The notes: a model not told the origin generated them from the letters alone. A DNA stretch of 64,000 nt from Paenarthrobacter ilicis (GCF_016907545.1 NZ_JAFBCD010000001.1:186001-250000); one strand, 5' to 3'. Shown: positions 9,104 through 18,420, counted from the stretch's first letter. Numbers and translations are program-made.

Positions 9104-10231
9104 CTACAGGGCCGGCAGCACCGCGCGGGCCTCGTCCGGTTCCATTCCACTGGCCTCCAGCAGGTCCACCATGAGCGGCCGGAACAGCATCACCACCGTC
9201 TCTCCTTCCAACCTTTGGACGTCCAGCATCTTGGGGTGGAGACGTGCGGCGATGTCGGAGAGATCGTTGCGCGCGCGGCGCAGGTGAACCCGCCGGGTCC
9301 CCTCGCTCTGCTCAGCCAGGCCGATGGTCATCTCATCAATGGCCGCGGCCGTTTCCTGCAGGACCTCGGAGATGCTGTCGATCGCTTCGTCGGACAAAGC
9401 GGCGTGGTTGATGGCGCTGGTCAGGCGCCGCGCGAAAACGCGGCTGTTACGCAGGGCCAGGTCTATGTACTCCAGCGAATGTTCCAGGCCCGCGAGCTCG
9501 TCCCTGTGCCTGCGGTGGGCGGGAGCCAACGTGGCTACCTCCCCGGACGCGCGAAGGGTTTGCCGCATCCTGTCCACCAGCGGCTGGCAGTTGCGGCCGC
9601 GGATCAGGGCGTGCCAAGCCATGGTGGAATCACTCTCGATCATGGCTTTGGAGCATTCCCGCAGCACCTCAGCGAGCTCATTAAGGATCTGCTGGACGTC
9701 CTTCCGGGGTTCCCTGCGTGGATCCTTGGGCACCAAAACCGTCACCAAAAGAGCGCAGACCCCGCCCACTACGGCATCAAGGCTGCGGGTGAACGGCCCG
9801 CCTGCCGGCGCCGGCAGCAGCACCACCAACAGCGATTGCAGGCCCAGCTGCGTGGTGAAAATGGTTCCGCTGTCCAGGAACCTGGCCAAGAGGATGGAGA
9901 ACAGAAGAACGACGGCGGCCTGCCAGATCCCGGCGCCCAGCCAGTGCAGCAGCAGATCACCAACAACGATGCCCAGTGTGCAGCCCAGGCCCACCTCGAT
10001 CACGCGGCGCAGGCGCGGATCGCGGGAGAAGCCCAGGGCAATCAGGGATGACGTTGCCGCGAACAAGGGGCCCTGGTGCCCCAGCACATACTCCGCAAAG
10101 GCGTAGGCGCCCACCGCGCATACGGTCATCTGGATGGCGGGGGTCAGCGAGTTGCGGCTGCGCACCAGGCCGGTCCGAACCCTGGCGCGGAGGAACCTTT
10201 TACTTGCTGAGAATCCCTTCACGGCGGCCAT
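9104..10231 (-). CDS. FUSC-family membrane protein (aromatic acid exporter-like)
   Basis: A 375-aa protein with an N-terminal bundle of membrane helices (about residues 20-165, e.g. LTPAIQMTVCAVGAYAFAEYV) and a long soluble alpha-helical C-terminal half with likely coiled-coil character. This is the architecture of the FUSC/ArAE-type proteins related to the AaeB efflux family. The substrate cannot be inferred. I use ATG 10231; an upstream extension to 10270 is in frame but would cover the start of the pst promoter region. It is divergent from pstS. Confidence 0.85.
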   Translation of the reverse strand: MAAVKGFSASKRFLRARVRTGLVRSRNSLTPAIQMTVCAVGAYAFAEYVLGHQGPLFAATSSLIALGFSRDPRLRRVIEVGLGCTLGIVVGDLLLHWLGAGIWQAAVVLLFSILLARFLDSGTIFTTQLGLQSLLVVLLPAPAGGPFTRSLDAVVGGVCALLVTVLVPKDPRREPRKDVQQILNELAEVLRECSKAMIESDSTMAWHALIRGRNCQPLVDRMRQTLRASGEVATLAPAHRRHRDELAGLEHSLEYIDLALRNSRVFARRLTSAINHAALSDEAIDSISEVLQETAAAIDEMTIGLAEQSEGTRRVHLRRARNDLSDIAARLHPKMLDVQRLEGETVVMLFRPLMVDLLEASGMEPDEARAVLPAL

Positions 10232-10322
10232 GTGTCCCAGTCTATTTGCCCCAGGTTCCCACCACGGCAACCCGGGGGCCGCTCAAGGTGGCGCGCGCCA
10301 CATAACCCAATGGTCCGCCGTC

Positions 10323-10344
10323 GTTCACCTTCCGTTCACCTGCC
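10323..10344 (+). promoter_or_regulatory. PHO box (PhoP-type direct repeat) upstream of pstS
   Basis: Two adjacent 11-bp units, GTTCACCTTCC and GTTCACCTGCC, differ at one base. This is the direct-repeat architecture (GTTCACC plus 4 bp) described for actinobacterial PhoP binding sites. A degenerate third unit (GTTACCTGCAC) follows near 10358. The site is about 125 bp upstream of the pstS start, so phosphate starvation should induce the operon. The phoPR genes are not in the window. Confidence 0.88.
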
Positions 10345-10467
10345 TCCGCAGATCCCGTTACCTGCACTCCTTACCTTCAATAAAGGAACACATTGGTCCA
10401 TAGCTCGCGCACGCCGAAATCTCCGTTCGGCCCGCATCGAAGAAATCCCTGGAAGGGGTACACACAA

Positions 10468-11589
10468 GTGAAGGCAACTCGCTTCGGCCGCAACGCGGCA
10501 ATCGCGGTCATCGCAGCAGGCGCACTCGCGCTCACCGCTTGCGGTTCAGACAACGCAACGGGCACCACCGGCGGTACCCAGACCACCGCTGCAGGCACCA
10601 AAGTCACCGGCACCCTGACCGGCATTGGTGCTTCCTCCACCGGCGCAGCCATGGACGCATGGAAGGCCGGCTTCTCCGCCGCCAACCAGGGCGCCACAGT
10701 GCAGTACTCCCCGGACGGTTCCGGCGCAGGCCGCAAGGCCATCATCGACGGCTCGGCACAGTTTGCCGGCTCCGATGCCTACCTCAAGGATGACGAACTG
10801 GCCAGCTCCAAGGCCAAGTGCGGTGCCGATGGCGCCATCAACATCCCGGTGTACATCTCCCCGATCGCCGTGGCCTTCAACATCCCCGATGTCAAGGAAC
10901 TGAAGCTGGACGCCACCACGGTTGCCAAGATCTTCCGCGGCCAGATCACCAACTGGAATGACCCGGCCATTGCAGCACTGAACTCCGGCGTCACCCTCCC
11001 GGACCTCAAGGTCACCCCGGTGAACCGCTCCGATGACTCCGGAACCACCTCCAACTTCACCGACTACCTCGCATCAGCTGCTCCCGAGGTGTGGACCGAC
11101 AAGGCCGCAGGCGTATGGCCCGCAGCCCTGCAGGGCGAGAACGCCAAGGGAACCTCCGGTGTAGTCAAGACCGTCACCGACACCCCGGGTGCCGTCACTT
11201 ACGCTGATGACTCCGCTGTTTCCGGCAAGCTGGGCACCGCCTCCATCAAGGTTGGCGACGAGTTCGTGAAGATCTCCGCCGACGCTGCTGCCAAGGCAGT
11301 CGAAGCCGGCAAGCCCGTTGACGGCCGCGCTGCCAACGATGTGGCCATCAAGCTGGACCGCAAGACCACCGCATCGGGTGCCTACCCCGTGGTCCTGGTT
11401 TCCTACCACATCGTCTGCACCACGTACGAGACCGCTGCTGTTGCCGACCTGGTGAAGGCATTCGAAACCTACGTTGTTTCCGACGAAGGCCAGAAGACCG
11501 CTGCCGACGCTGCAAAGTCCGCGCCGCTCTCCAAGACCCTGCAGGACAAGGCCAAGGCCGCTATCGAAACCATCAAGGCCAAGTCCTAA
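10468..11589 (+). CDS. pstS: Phosphate ABC transporter, substrate-binding lipoprotein
   Basis: High-affinity phosphate receptor anchored outside the membrane. GTG 10468 is preceded by GGAAGGGG and yields a 373-aa lipoprotein with the lipobox LTACG after AAIAVIAAGALA. Family signatures include IGASSTGAAMDAWKAGF, SPDGSGAGRKAIIDGSAQFAGSDAYL (phosphate-binding Ser/Gly/Asp loops), VNRSDDSGTT and the GxGxxYP-like region near SGAYPVVLVSYHI. It is the first gene of pstSCAB. A large stem-loop separates it from pstC, which fits higher expression of the receptor than of the permeases. Confidence 0.97.
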   Translation: MKATRFGRNAAIAVIAAGALALTACGSDNATGTTGGTQTTAAGTKVTGTLTGIGASSTGAAMDAWKAGFSAANQGATVQYSPDGSGAGRKAIIDGSAQFAGSDAYLKDDELASSKAKCGADGAINIPVYISPIAVAFNIPDVKELKLDATTVAKIFRGQITNWNDPAIAALNSGVTLPDLKVTPVNRSDDSGTTSNFTDYLASAAPEVWTDKAAGVWPAALQGENAKGTSGVVKTVTDTPGAVTYADDSAVSGKLGTASIKVGDEFVKISADAAAKAVEAGKPVDGRAANDVAIKLDRKTTASGAYPVVLVSYHIVCTTYETAAVADLVKAFETYVVSDEGQKTAADAAKSAPLSKTLQDKAKAAIETIKAKS

Positions 11590-11628
11590 GGTTTCCCGCG
11601 GGTTCCCTGAACCCGGCTGAACACTGAA

Positions 11629-11681
11629 GTTCCCTGTCCCGCTTGCCGGTGGCCGCAGCGCCACCGGCCGGGGCAGGGAAC
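11629..11681 (+). terminator. Strong stem-loop between pstS and pstC (attenuator or mRNA-processing element)
   Basis: Arms 11629-11653 and 11660-11681 pair almost completely: outer GTTCCCTGTCCC with GGGGCAGGGAAC (one G-T wobble-type pair), inner GCCGGTGGC with GCCACCGGC. No T-run follows, so it is more likely a partial terminator or a 3' stabiliser of pstS mRNA than a full stop. Confidence 0.7.
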
Positions 11682-11725
11682 TTAGCCATGCAACACCAGT
11701 TCACTCCAGACTGAAGGACCGTGAA

Positions 11726-12658
11726 GTGACCACCAACTCCCTGACTACCTCCGGAGGCGCAGGCCGCGCCGGGGACAAGGTCTTCTCCGGGGCCGCCATG
11801 GCCGCGGGCTGCCTCATCCTTGCGGTTCTCTTCGGTGTGGCGTTGTTCCTTGTGGTGCAGGCGATCCCTGCCCTCACTGCTCCCGCTGACACCATCCAGG
11901 GCGGAAACGGCTTCTTTGCCTACATTGCCCCGATCGTGGTGGGGACGCTGATCGCGGCAGTCATCGCGCTGGTCATCGCCACCCCGGTGGCAATCGGCGT
12001 GGCCCTCTTCATCTCCCACTACGCTCCCCGCCGGCTCGCGTCCGGCCTGGGCTACGTGGTGGACCTGCTGGCCGCCATCCCTTCGGTGGTTTACGGCGCA
12101 TGGGGTGCTGCTTTCCTGGCCAAGGAGATCTCCCCGGCCTACGACTGGTTGGCCGCCAACCTCGGCTGGATCCCGCTCTTCGCCGGCCCCGCCTCGGCCA
12201 CCGGCAAAACCATCCTCACCGCAGGCATTGTCCTCTCCGTGATGGTGCTTCCGATCATCACCTCCCTGTCCCGCGAAATCTTCCTGCAGACCCCCAAGTT
12301 GCACGAAGAAGCAGCGCTGGCCCTGGGTGCCACCCGGTGGGAAATGATCAAAATGGCTGTGCTGCCCTTCGGCCGCCCGGGCATCATCAGCGCCATCATG
12401 CTGGGCCTGGGCCGGGCATTGGGCGAGACCATGGCGGTGGCCCTTGTGCTGTCCTCGGGCGTCCTGACCGCCAGCCTCATCCAGTCCGGCAACCAGACCA
12501 TCGCCGCGGAAATCGCGTTGAACTTCCCTGAAGCCAGCGGCATCAAGGTCAACACGCTGATCGCCGCGGGCCTTGTACTGTTCGTCATCACCCTGGGCGT
12601 GAACATGATCGCCCGCTGGATCATCAGCCGGCACAAAGAATTCTCGGGAGCCAACTAA
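11726..12658 (+). CDS. pstC: Phosphate ABC transporter, permease subunit PstC
   Basis: A 310-aa inner-membrane permease with six predicted helices and the ABC-permease cytoplasmic loop EEAALALGATRWEMIKMAVLP (EAA motif) near residue 195, which docks the PstB ATPase. GTG 11726 has GAAGGACC about 6 nt upstream. The stop codon is directly followed by the pstA start (TAAATG), so the two permeases are probably made in equal amounts. Confidence 0.97.
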   Translation: MTTNSLTTSGGAGRAGDKVFSGAAMAAGCLILAVLFGVALFLVVQAIPALTAPADTIQGGNGFFAYIAPIVVGTLIAAVIALVIATPVAIGVALFISHYAPRRLASGLGYVVDLLAAIPSVVYGAWGAAFLAKEISPAYDWLAANLGWIPLFAGPASATGKTILTAGIVLSVMVLPIITSLSREIFLQTPKLHEEAALALGATRWEMIKMAVLPFGRPGIISAIMLGLGRALGETMAVALVLSSGVLTASLIQSGNQTIAAEIALNFPEASGIKVNTLIAAGLVLFVITLGVNMIARWIISRHKEFSGAN

Positions 12659-13762
12659 ATGACCGCCACAGTAGTCCGCAAGCGCTCCGCGCTCACCAAG
12701 GGCCAACTCCCCAAGGCCGCTCCCTACATTGTCCTGGCAGTGGCGCTGGTTATCGGCGCGGCCATCCTGGCAGTGATCGGCTTCAACGCCTTCGGCTGGG
12801 GCATCGTGTCCGCCGTCCTCTTCGCCGTGGGCCTGGTGTCCTGGAGCGGCGTTGTTGAGGGCTCGCGCAAGGCCAAGGACCGTCTGGCCACCTGCCTGGT
12901 GGTTGGCGCCTTCCTGATCGCCCTGCTGCCCTTGATCTCCGTGATCTGGACCGTGCTGGTCAACGGCATCCCCGGGCTCATCACACCCGGCTTCCTGGGC
13001 ACCTCCATGAACGGCGTCACCGGCGCATTCGACAACAAGGCGGTGGAAGACGGCGCTCCAGTGCTGGGCGGCATCTACCACGCACTGCTGGGCACCATCC
13101 AGATCACCCTCCTGGCAACGGTCATCTCCGTCCCCGTGGGCCTGCTGACCTCCATCTACCTGGTGGAATACGGCAACGACCGTCCACTGGCCCGCGCCAT
13201 CACGTTCTTTGTGGACGTCATGACCGGTATCCCGTCGATCGTGGCCGGCCTCTTCGCGGCAGCGTTCTTCTTCGCCATCGTGGGGCCCGGCACCAAGACC
13301 GGTGCGGTGGCCGCCGTCGCGCTTTCAGTTCTGATGATCCCGGTGGTGGTCCGCTCCAGTGAGGAAATGCTGAAGATCGTCCCGAACGAACTCCGCGAAG
13401 CCTCCTACGCCCTGGGCGTCCGCAAATGGCGCACCATTACCAAAGTGGTCATTCCGACGGCGATCTCCGGCATCGCTTCCGGCGTCACCCTGGCGATCGC
13501 CCGAGTGATCGGAGAAACCGCGCCGATCCTGGTGACGGCCGGCTTCGCCACCACCATCAACAACAACGTGTTCGGCGGCTGGATGGCCTCCCTGCCCACG
13601 TTCATCTACACCCAGATCCTCAACCCGACCTCGCCGTCCAACCCAGAGCCCTCTGACCAGAGGGCCTGGGGCGCTGCGCTGGTGCTGATCATTCTGGTGA
13701 TGCTCCTGAACCTCGGAGCCCGCTTGATCGCCCGCATCTTCGCACCCAAAACAGGACGCTAG
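12659..13762 (+). CDS. pstA: Phosphate ABC transporter, permease subunit PstA
   Basis: Partner permease of PstC, 367 aa. It has an extra hydrophobic pair at the N-terminus (about residues 20-90) before the canonical six-helix region, as is usual in actinobacterial PstA. The EAA loop reads [22 protein letters not shown], and [19 protein letters not shown] is typical of the family. ATG 12659 abuts the pstC stop. A small hairpin (TGGCCCC-TCA-GGGCCA) lies in the 64-nt gap before pstB. Confidence 0.97.
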   Translation: MTATVVRKRSALTKGQLPKAAPYIVLAVALVIGAAILAVIGFNAFGWGIVSAVLFAVGLVSWSGVVEGSRKAKDRLATCLVVGAFLIALLPLISVIWTVLVNGIPGLITPGFLGTSMNGVTGAFDNKAVEDGAPVLGGIYHALLGTIQITLLATVISVPVGLLTSIYLVEYGNDRPLARAITFFVDVMTGIPSIVAGLFAAAFFFAIVGPGTKTGAVAAVALSVLMIPVVVRSSEEMLKIVPNELREASYALGVRKWRTITKVVIPTAISGIASGVTLAIARVIGETAPILVTAGFATTINNNVFGGWMASLPTFIYTQILNPTSPSNPEPSDQRAWGAALVLIILVMLLNLGARLIARIFAPKTGR

Positions 13763-13826
13763 CCGGGCTTGGCCCCTCAGGGCCACCACCCAAACTTCCA
13801 GAACCCCCAAGGAACAAAGGAACACC

Positions 13827-14606
13827 ATGTCTAAGCGCATCGACGTCAAGGACCTCAATGTCTACTACGGCAACTTCCTGGCCGTTGAAGACGTCAACAT
13901 CAACATCGAGGCAAAGTCCGTCACGGCCTTCATCGGCCCCTCGGGCTGTGGCAAGTCCACCTTCCTCCGCACGCTGAACCGCATGCACGAGGTCCTGCCC
14001 GGCGCACGCGTCGAGGGGGAGGTCCTGCTGGACGGGGACAACCTTTACGGACCGGGCGTTGACCCCGTGACCGTCCGTACGCAGGTGGGCATGGTCTTCC
14101 AGCGCCCCAACCCGTTCCCCACCATGTCCATCCGCGACAACGTGCTGGCCGGCGTGAAGCTGAACAACAAGAAGATCTCCAAGGGCGCAGCCGATGCCCT
14201 GGTGGAAAAGTCCCTGGTGGGCGCCAACCTGTGGAACGAGGTCAAGGACCGCCTGGACAAGCCCGGTTCCGGCCTGTCCGGCGGCCAGCAGCAGCGCCTC
14301 TGCATTGCCCGTGCCATCGCCGTGGAGCCCCAGGTGATCCTCATGGATGAGCCGTGCTCCGCACTGGACCCCATCTCCACCCTGGCCGTCGAGGACCTCA
14401 TCAACGAGCTCAAGGACCAGTACACCGTGGTGATTGTTACCCACAACATGCAGCAGGCCGCGCGCGTTTCGGACAAGACCGCGTTCTTCAACATCGCAGG
14501 CACCGGGAAGCCCGGCAAGCTCATCGAATTCGCGGACACCACCAGCATCTTCAACAACCCGGGCCAGAAGGCCACGGAAGACTACGTCTCCGGCCGCTTC
14601 GGATAA
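13827..14606 (+). CDS. pstB: Phosphate ABC transporter, ATP-binding subunit
   Basis: A 259-aa ATPase that powers PstCA. Walker A is GPSGCGKST (about residues 34-42), the Q-loop lies in [12 protein letters not shown], the signature is LSGGQQQR, Walker B is [13 protein letters not shown] and the switch His is in [10 protein letters not shown]. The PstB-specific [14 protein letters not shown] is intact. AAGGAACAAAGGA precedes the ATG. No phoU follows, unlike the enterobacterial operon; a DUF47 (PhoU-like) gene sits with pit instead. Confidence 0.98.
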   Translation: MSKRIDVKDLNVYYGNFLAVEDVNINIEAKSVTAFIGPSGCGKSTFLRTLNRMHEVLPGARVEGEVLLDGDNLYGPGVDPVTVRTQVGMVFQRPNPFPTMSIRDNVLAGVKLNNKKISKGAADALVEKSLVGANLWNEVKDRLDKPGSGLSGGQQQRLCIARAIAVEPQVILMDEPCSALDPISTLAVEDLINELKDQYTVVIVTHNMQQAARVSDKTAFFNIAGTGKPGKLIEFADTTSIFNNPGQKATEDYVSGRFG

Positions 14607-14651
14607 GCGGACGGTAAGGGTTCCGGTTTCTATGGGGGGAGCCGGCACATA

Positions 14652-14697
14652 ACGACGGCGGCCGTTGCCTTGGGGGTACGGCCGCCGTCGTTTTTTG
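14652..14697 (+). terminator. Rho-independent terminator between convergent pstB and pit
   Basis: A 13-bp perfect stem, ACGACGGCGGCCG (14652-14664) with its complement at 14679-14691, and a 14-nt loop. A T6 run follows on the plus strand. It ends the pst transcript just before the pit stop codon. Confidence 0.92.
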
Positions 14698-14705
14698 TAC
14701 CCGAC

Positions 14706-15728
14706 CTAGTTGGGAAGCTTCGCGAGGGGGGAGAACGCCAACTCGAGAATGAAGGCGACGACGGCGGTCACCACGGGCGTGGCGACCCACAGCAGGAGGA
14801 TCCTCCGCACCAACCGGCGGTTGACGGTGTGGAAGCGCTGGTTGATTCCGGCGCCCAGCACCGAGGCCGTCAGGGTGTGCGTGGTGGACAGCGGCAGTTG
14901 GAAGCCGATTGCGCCAACAAACAGCATCACGGACGTAAGGGTCTGCGCCACGAACCCGCGCAGCGGATCCACCCGGATGAGTTTGTGGCCCAGGGTGTGC
15001 GAGATTCTCCACCCACCCAGCATGGTTCCCGCCGTGAGCATGGTTGCCGTGAGGACAAGGACCCAGAGGGGGAGGTCGTCCCCGCCTGACAGGCCCGCCG
15101 CCACCATGGCCAGCACAATCACAGCCGCCGTGCGTTGGCCGTCCTGGAGGCCGTGCCCGAAGGCAACGGCCGCAGTGGACACCGCCTGTGCGCGGCGGAA
15201 CCGCCTGTTCACCACGTTCGGCTGCGTATAACGGGCTGCCCAGGTGACAGGCCACACCAGCAGGTACGCGGCGGCAAAGGCGAGCAGCGGTGACAGCACC
15301 AACGGCAGGACCACCTGCGTGAGCACCACGCCGTCCACGCCTCCAATGGAATTTCCGCCCACCACGATGCTTGCCGTGCCCGCACCTATCAGGCCGCCCA
15401 CCAGGGAGTTGGTGGAGGACAACGGAACACCACGCCACCACGCGTACACACCCCAGAGGATGGCAGCGGCCAGCGCGGACGCCAGCATGGTCAGCCCACT
15501 GGTGCCGTTGGGCAGGGTGATCCACGATTGCGTGAACGCCAGCACAAAGCCGCCGCTGAGCATGGCGCCCACAAAGTTGAAGAGCGCGGCCAGCAGCACG
15601 GCGATGGACGGCGTGAGCGCCCGTGTGCGCGTGGACAAAGCGACGGCGTTGGAGACATCCCGGAACCCGTTCAGGAACGCAAACCCGGAGGCCAGGCCAA
15701 CCACCAGGACAAGGAAGGCGATGGTCAC
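14706..15728 (-). CDS. pit: Inorganic phosphate transporter, PiT family
   Basis: Low-affinity, ion-coupled phosphate (metal-phosphate) permease of 340 aa with about ten membrane helices. The PiT signatures are present: the N-terminal GFxxGFRDVSNAVA-like segment (SGFAFLNGFRDVSNAVALSTRT) and the later ISTTHT-type repeat (QLPLSTTHTLTASVLG). Start GTG 15728 has AAGGA upstream. It directly follows the DUF47 gene (1 nt apart), the usual pairing. Having pst and pit side by side gives high- and low-affinity uptake from one locus. Confidence 0.93.
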   Translation of the reverse strand: MTIAFLVLVVGLASGFAFLNGFRDVSNAVALSTRTRALTPSIAVLLAALFNFVGAMLSGGFVLAFTQSWITLPNGTSGLTMLASALAAAILWGVYAWWRGVPLSSTNSLVGGLIGAGTASIVVGGNSIGGVDGVVLTQVVLPLVLSPLLAFAAAYLLVWPVTWAARYTQPNVVNRRFRRAQAVSTAAVAFGHGLQDGQRTAAVIVLAMVAAGLSGGDDLPLWVLVLTATMLTAGTMLGGWRISHTLGHKLIRVDPLRGFVAQTLTSVMLFVGAIGFQLPLSTTHTLTASVLGAGINQRFHTVNRRLVRRILLLWVATPVVTAVVAFILELAFSPLAKLPN

Positions 15729-15729
15729 G

Positions 15730-16347
15730 TCATGATTCCTTGACGATGATGCTGCCTACCTGCGTTGCGACCTTCCGCATGTCCTTGGTGACTTCCACCA
15801 GCTGGTTGGCGATGTCCCGGTTGCGTGCGTACTGCGCTGATTTCATGTCCTTGAGCATCTCGGCGACCCAGATGCGATGGGTCCGCTCGGCGCGCTTGGC
15901 CAGCCCCAGGATTTCGATCCAGTAGTCCTCCAGCTCGTCCAGGTCCTCCAGTTTCCGCATGGCGTCCACCGTGAGCTCTGCCTGGCGGCTGATGATTTCC
16001 AGTTGGTCGGCCGCCCGCTTGGGGAGCCGGTCCATTTTGTACAGGGCAACGAGGTCGCCTGCGGCGTCCAGTTTCTCCATGGCCTCGTTGAGGTGCCGCG
16101 AGAGCGTGTACATATCTTCGCGCGGGAGGGGGTTCACAAAGCTGGTGCGCATGTGCGTCAGGAGCGCGAAATGCAGGTCCAGGGATTTGGACTCATGCTC
16201 GTGCAGTTCCTCGGCGAGGCGTTGATGTTCGCTGGCCGGGGCGCCCAGGATCTCGGACAAGGTTCCGGTGGCCGCCACGATCACGCCGGCCATCTGGGCG
16301 AGCAGCACTAGACCGGCGGGTTCCTGGGGGAAAAGGCGCAGCTTCAT
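15730..16347 (-). CDS. DUF47 family PhoU-like accessory protein
   Basis: A 205-aa all-helical protein of the PhoU-like DUF47 group. It starts MKLRLFPQEP, followed by long amphipathic helices with the HEHESKSLDLHFALLTHMRTSFVNPLPREDMYTL stretch typical of the family. Members are co-encoded with PiT permeases and are thought to regulate them. It is the first gene of a two-gene operon with pit. In the absence of phoU beside pst, it may be the local phosphate-signalling partner (inference). Confidence 0.92.
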   Translation of the reverse strand: MKLRLFPQEPAGLVLLAQMAGVIVAATGTLSEILGAPASEHQRLAEELHEHESKSLDLHFALLTHMRTSFVNPLPREDMYTLSRHLNEAMEKLDAAGDLVALYKMDRLPKRAADQLEIISRQAELTVDAMRKLEDLDELEDYWIEILGLAKRAERTHRIWVAEMLKDMKSAQYARNRDIANQLVEVTKDMRKVATQVGSIIVKES

Positions 16348-16543
16348 ATGGCTTCCGGGCTGGGAACGGATGGGCGGCGGACAGCTTGACTTGACGCAGC
16401 CCGGTTAGTCTTCAACTTTACCGCTACCACATGAGTGGCTGGTCAGCGCAACCAGCCCCGGGGGAGCAGTCCCCATGGAAGCCCCTAGCGGGATTGTGCA
16501 AGACTTGGCAAGTCAAAGACTTAATCCAATCAATGGGGGAACT

Positions 16544-17275
16544 GTGCGCATCAATAATGCAGTGAAGATCACCAGCCTTGCAGCAGCCGGATTGCTGGCT
16601 CTGACCGCCTGCGGCGCTACCACGGCAAGCTCGACGACGGGCGGCTCGGAGCCGTCGTCGTCCTCCTCTTCGGCGGCCTCGCCGTCCGCAACTTCGTCCA
16701 CATCGGCATCTGCGTCGTCCTCCGAGGGCCCCGCTTCGTCCTCCTCCTACAAGGCAGCGTCCTGGGCGCTCCCCATCACGGACAAGGGTGACAAGCTGGG
16801 CAACATCAAGGGCGACAGCTTCAGCGTGGACATCTACCAGGTGGCCACCGACGTGGCTTCCAAGGACAGCATGTTCGTGGACAAGGACACCAAGGAGAAC
16901 CTGCTGAAGAAGGGCGCTCCGATTGTCTACGTGAACTACGTGGTCACCAACACGTCGTCGGCGGACATACCCCTCAGCCACTCGCTGATCACGCCCACGG
17001 CCAAGTACACGGACTGGAAGTACCTTGGCGGCATGCCGTCGGACTCCAGCAGCGACGGCTTCAAGAAGTACGGCCTGAGCAGCTCCGGCATCAAGCTGAA
17101 GGAAGACGCGCCGTTCGTGCTGAAGGCGGGCGAGTCGTTCAACATCGCTGAGAACTTTGCCTACACGGCCGGCAAGGAAACCGAGGTCAAGGTGACCATG
17201 ACGCCTGCCGCTGCAGACGGAAAGCTGGATCACGACAAGAAGGAAACGGCGGAAACCACCGTCACCGTGAAGTAG
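16544..17275 (+). CDS. Secreted lipoprotein with Ser-rich linker
   Basis: Function not recognised. The 243-aa product has a signal peptide with lipobox LTACG (LAAAGLLALTACGATTAS). About 45 residues of Ser/Ala/Thr-rich linker follow, then a folded region of about 170 residues containing VDIYQVATDVASKDSMFVDK and YVNYVVTNTSSADIPLS, like the DUF4352-type extracellular beta-sandwiches. GTG 16544 is chosen because a GGGGGA run precedes it, although the spacing is short. GTG 16562 is an alternative that keeps the signal peptide. A terminator follows. Confidence 0.85.
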   Translation: MRINNAVKITSLAAAGLLALTACGATTASSTTGGSEPSSSSSSAASPSATSSTSASASSSEGPASSSSYKAASWALPITDKGDKLGNIKGDSFSVDIYQVATDVASKDSMFVDKDTKENLLKKGAPIVYVNYVVTNTSSADIPLSHSLITPTAKYTDWKYLGGMPSDSSSDGFKKYGLSSSGIKLKEDAPFVLKAGESFNIAENFAYTAGKETEVKVTMTPAAADGKLDHDKKETAETTVTVK

Positions 17276-17289
17276 TTTTCACTGCTCGT

Positions 17290-17330
17290 TGCCCGGGTCT
17301 GCCTTTGTGCGGGCCCGGGCAGCGTTGTTT
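17290..17330 (+). terminator. Terminator after the Ser-rich lipoprotein gene
   Basis: Stem TGCCCGGG (17290-17297) with CCCGGGCA (17314-17321), then GCGTTGTTT. It starts 14 nt after the stop codon. Confidence 0.75.
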
Positions 17331-17530
17331 AAGGGCGCCCGCATGTGGGCATCAATTTTTGGGCATTAAAATGGTGCCGAACCGGATACGCCTCTCGGCG
17401 GTAGGCCGCTCGAAGCGGCTATATGTTGAAGCCCGGGGGTTTCGCGGTTCGACACCAGTTTTAGTTTTCACCGTTGGGCGGTCTAAGTCAACATTGACAG
17501 TCCGGGTCTGCAGTGGATAGGTTTCGGGCC
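17331..17530. other. Gene-free stretch with two small hairpins and unusually AT-rich patches
   Basis: About 200 bases between a terminator and a convergent stop codon. No coding region is convincing here. It holds GCCGCT-CGA-AGCGGC (near 17407-17421) next to a second small stem around CGCCTCTCGGCGG, and AT-richer patches (ATCAATTTTTGGGCATTAAAAT). It could carry a small RNA or decayed sequence; I cannot say which. Confidence 0.4.
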
Positions 17531-18190
17531 CTAATCGAGCTCGCCCAGCCGCCAGGCATTGGCCGCATGTTCAAGATCCTCGGCCGTCTTTACCAGTTGG
17601 TGGGAGTTGCGGGTCAGCTTGCTGGCGTGGCCCTCGTTGCTGTGCTCGGCGCCGTCGGCCAAGGTTGCCTGGCCGAGCGCCACCACGCGGCAGAACGCGG
17701 CGGAGCGTTCCAGCGCCACGTCGAACTCGCCGTCGAAGGCCCCCGACAGAATCGCGTCTGCCATGTTCTTCATTTCTTCCGCGCCCGGCGGCTCGGCCGC
17801 GCCGGCAACCACGTTGGAGACCTGCGCTGTGTCCCGGCCGGCCCTGAAGTAGACCGAAATCTTCTCCGGGTTCTGGAGGGTGGCGGCCCTGAGGGCGTAG
17901 AGGCGCCACAGTGCCCCGGGAAGCGACCGGGCAGGGCTCTCCGCCCACATCTCCGCGATTGCGTCGAGGCCTTGTTCGTCGGCCAGCTTCACCAGGCGCC
18001 GGGTCACGGTGGGGTCGTCGTTGTCGCGGCCGCGCCGGACCAAGGCCTGAGCAGCCAAATGGGCGGCCTCTGAAACGCGGGCGGGGTCCGCCCCTCCGGC
18101 AAATGGTTCAAAATCCATGGGCGCGAAAGGCTTGGGCTTGTGGTGCCTGTTTGCTCCGCCGTAAGCGCGTGGTCCTGGCTGTTCGCTCAT
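17531..18190 (-). CDS. Conserved hypothetical protein, mostly alpha-helical
   Basis: Function not recognised. The 219-aa soluble protein begins with a basic, disordered segment (NRHHKPKPFAPMDFEPF) and continues with helices containing ALWRLYALRAATLQNPEKISVYFRAGRDTAQVSNVVAG and a C-terminal EDLEHAANAWRLGELD. It resembles widespread actinobacterial proteins of unknown role that are encoded near tRNA genes. The start is uncertain: ATG 18190 has AGGAG 12 nt upstream, whereas ATG 18214 and the upstream GTG have none. No membrane segment or catalytic motif is visible. Confidence 0.8.
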   Translation of the reverse strand: MSEQPGPRAYGGANRHHKPKPFAPMDFEPFAGGADPARVSEAAHLAAQALVRRGRDNDDPTVTRRLVKLADEQGLDAIAEMWAESPARSLPGALWRLYALRAATLQNPEKISVYFRAGRDTAQVSNVVAGAAEPPGAEEMKNMADAILSGAFDGEFDVALERSAAFCRVVALGQATLADGAEHSNEGHASKLTRNSHQLVKTAEDLEHAANAWRLGELD

Positions 18191-18420
18191 GAGTTCACCG
18201 TACTCCTGTGCCATGGTGGGGTCGAGTGAGGACCCTGGCCAGGCGGCACCCGGTGCCGCCACCACCTACTTTGGCGCCGCATTGGGTGCGACACGCCGCC
18301 CCAGGCACCCGCCGTCGTCGTCCGCGGTTCAAAGTGGGTGACGACGGCGCCACTCGCCATGTGTTCTCCGGCACCCCCGACGTTGGGGTACAGTGTTCAT
18401 GGCTGTTTTTACAGCTGGAG

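Noticed and set aside
11573..13081. 502-aa open frame antisense to pstC/pstA
   Set aside because: It is Gly/His/Gln-rich with no family motif and mirrors two clear permease genes. High-GC DNA routinely opens the opposite strand.
17420..17470. GGTTCGACACC-like string as a T-arm of a second tRNA
   Set aside because: The flanking bases do not pair as T-stem, and no acceptor or anticodon arm fits. The only tRNA supported here is tRNA-Lys.
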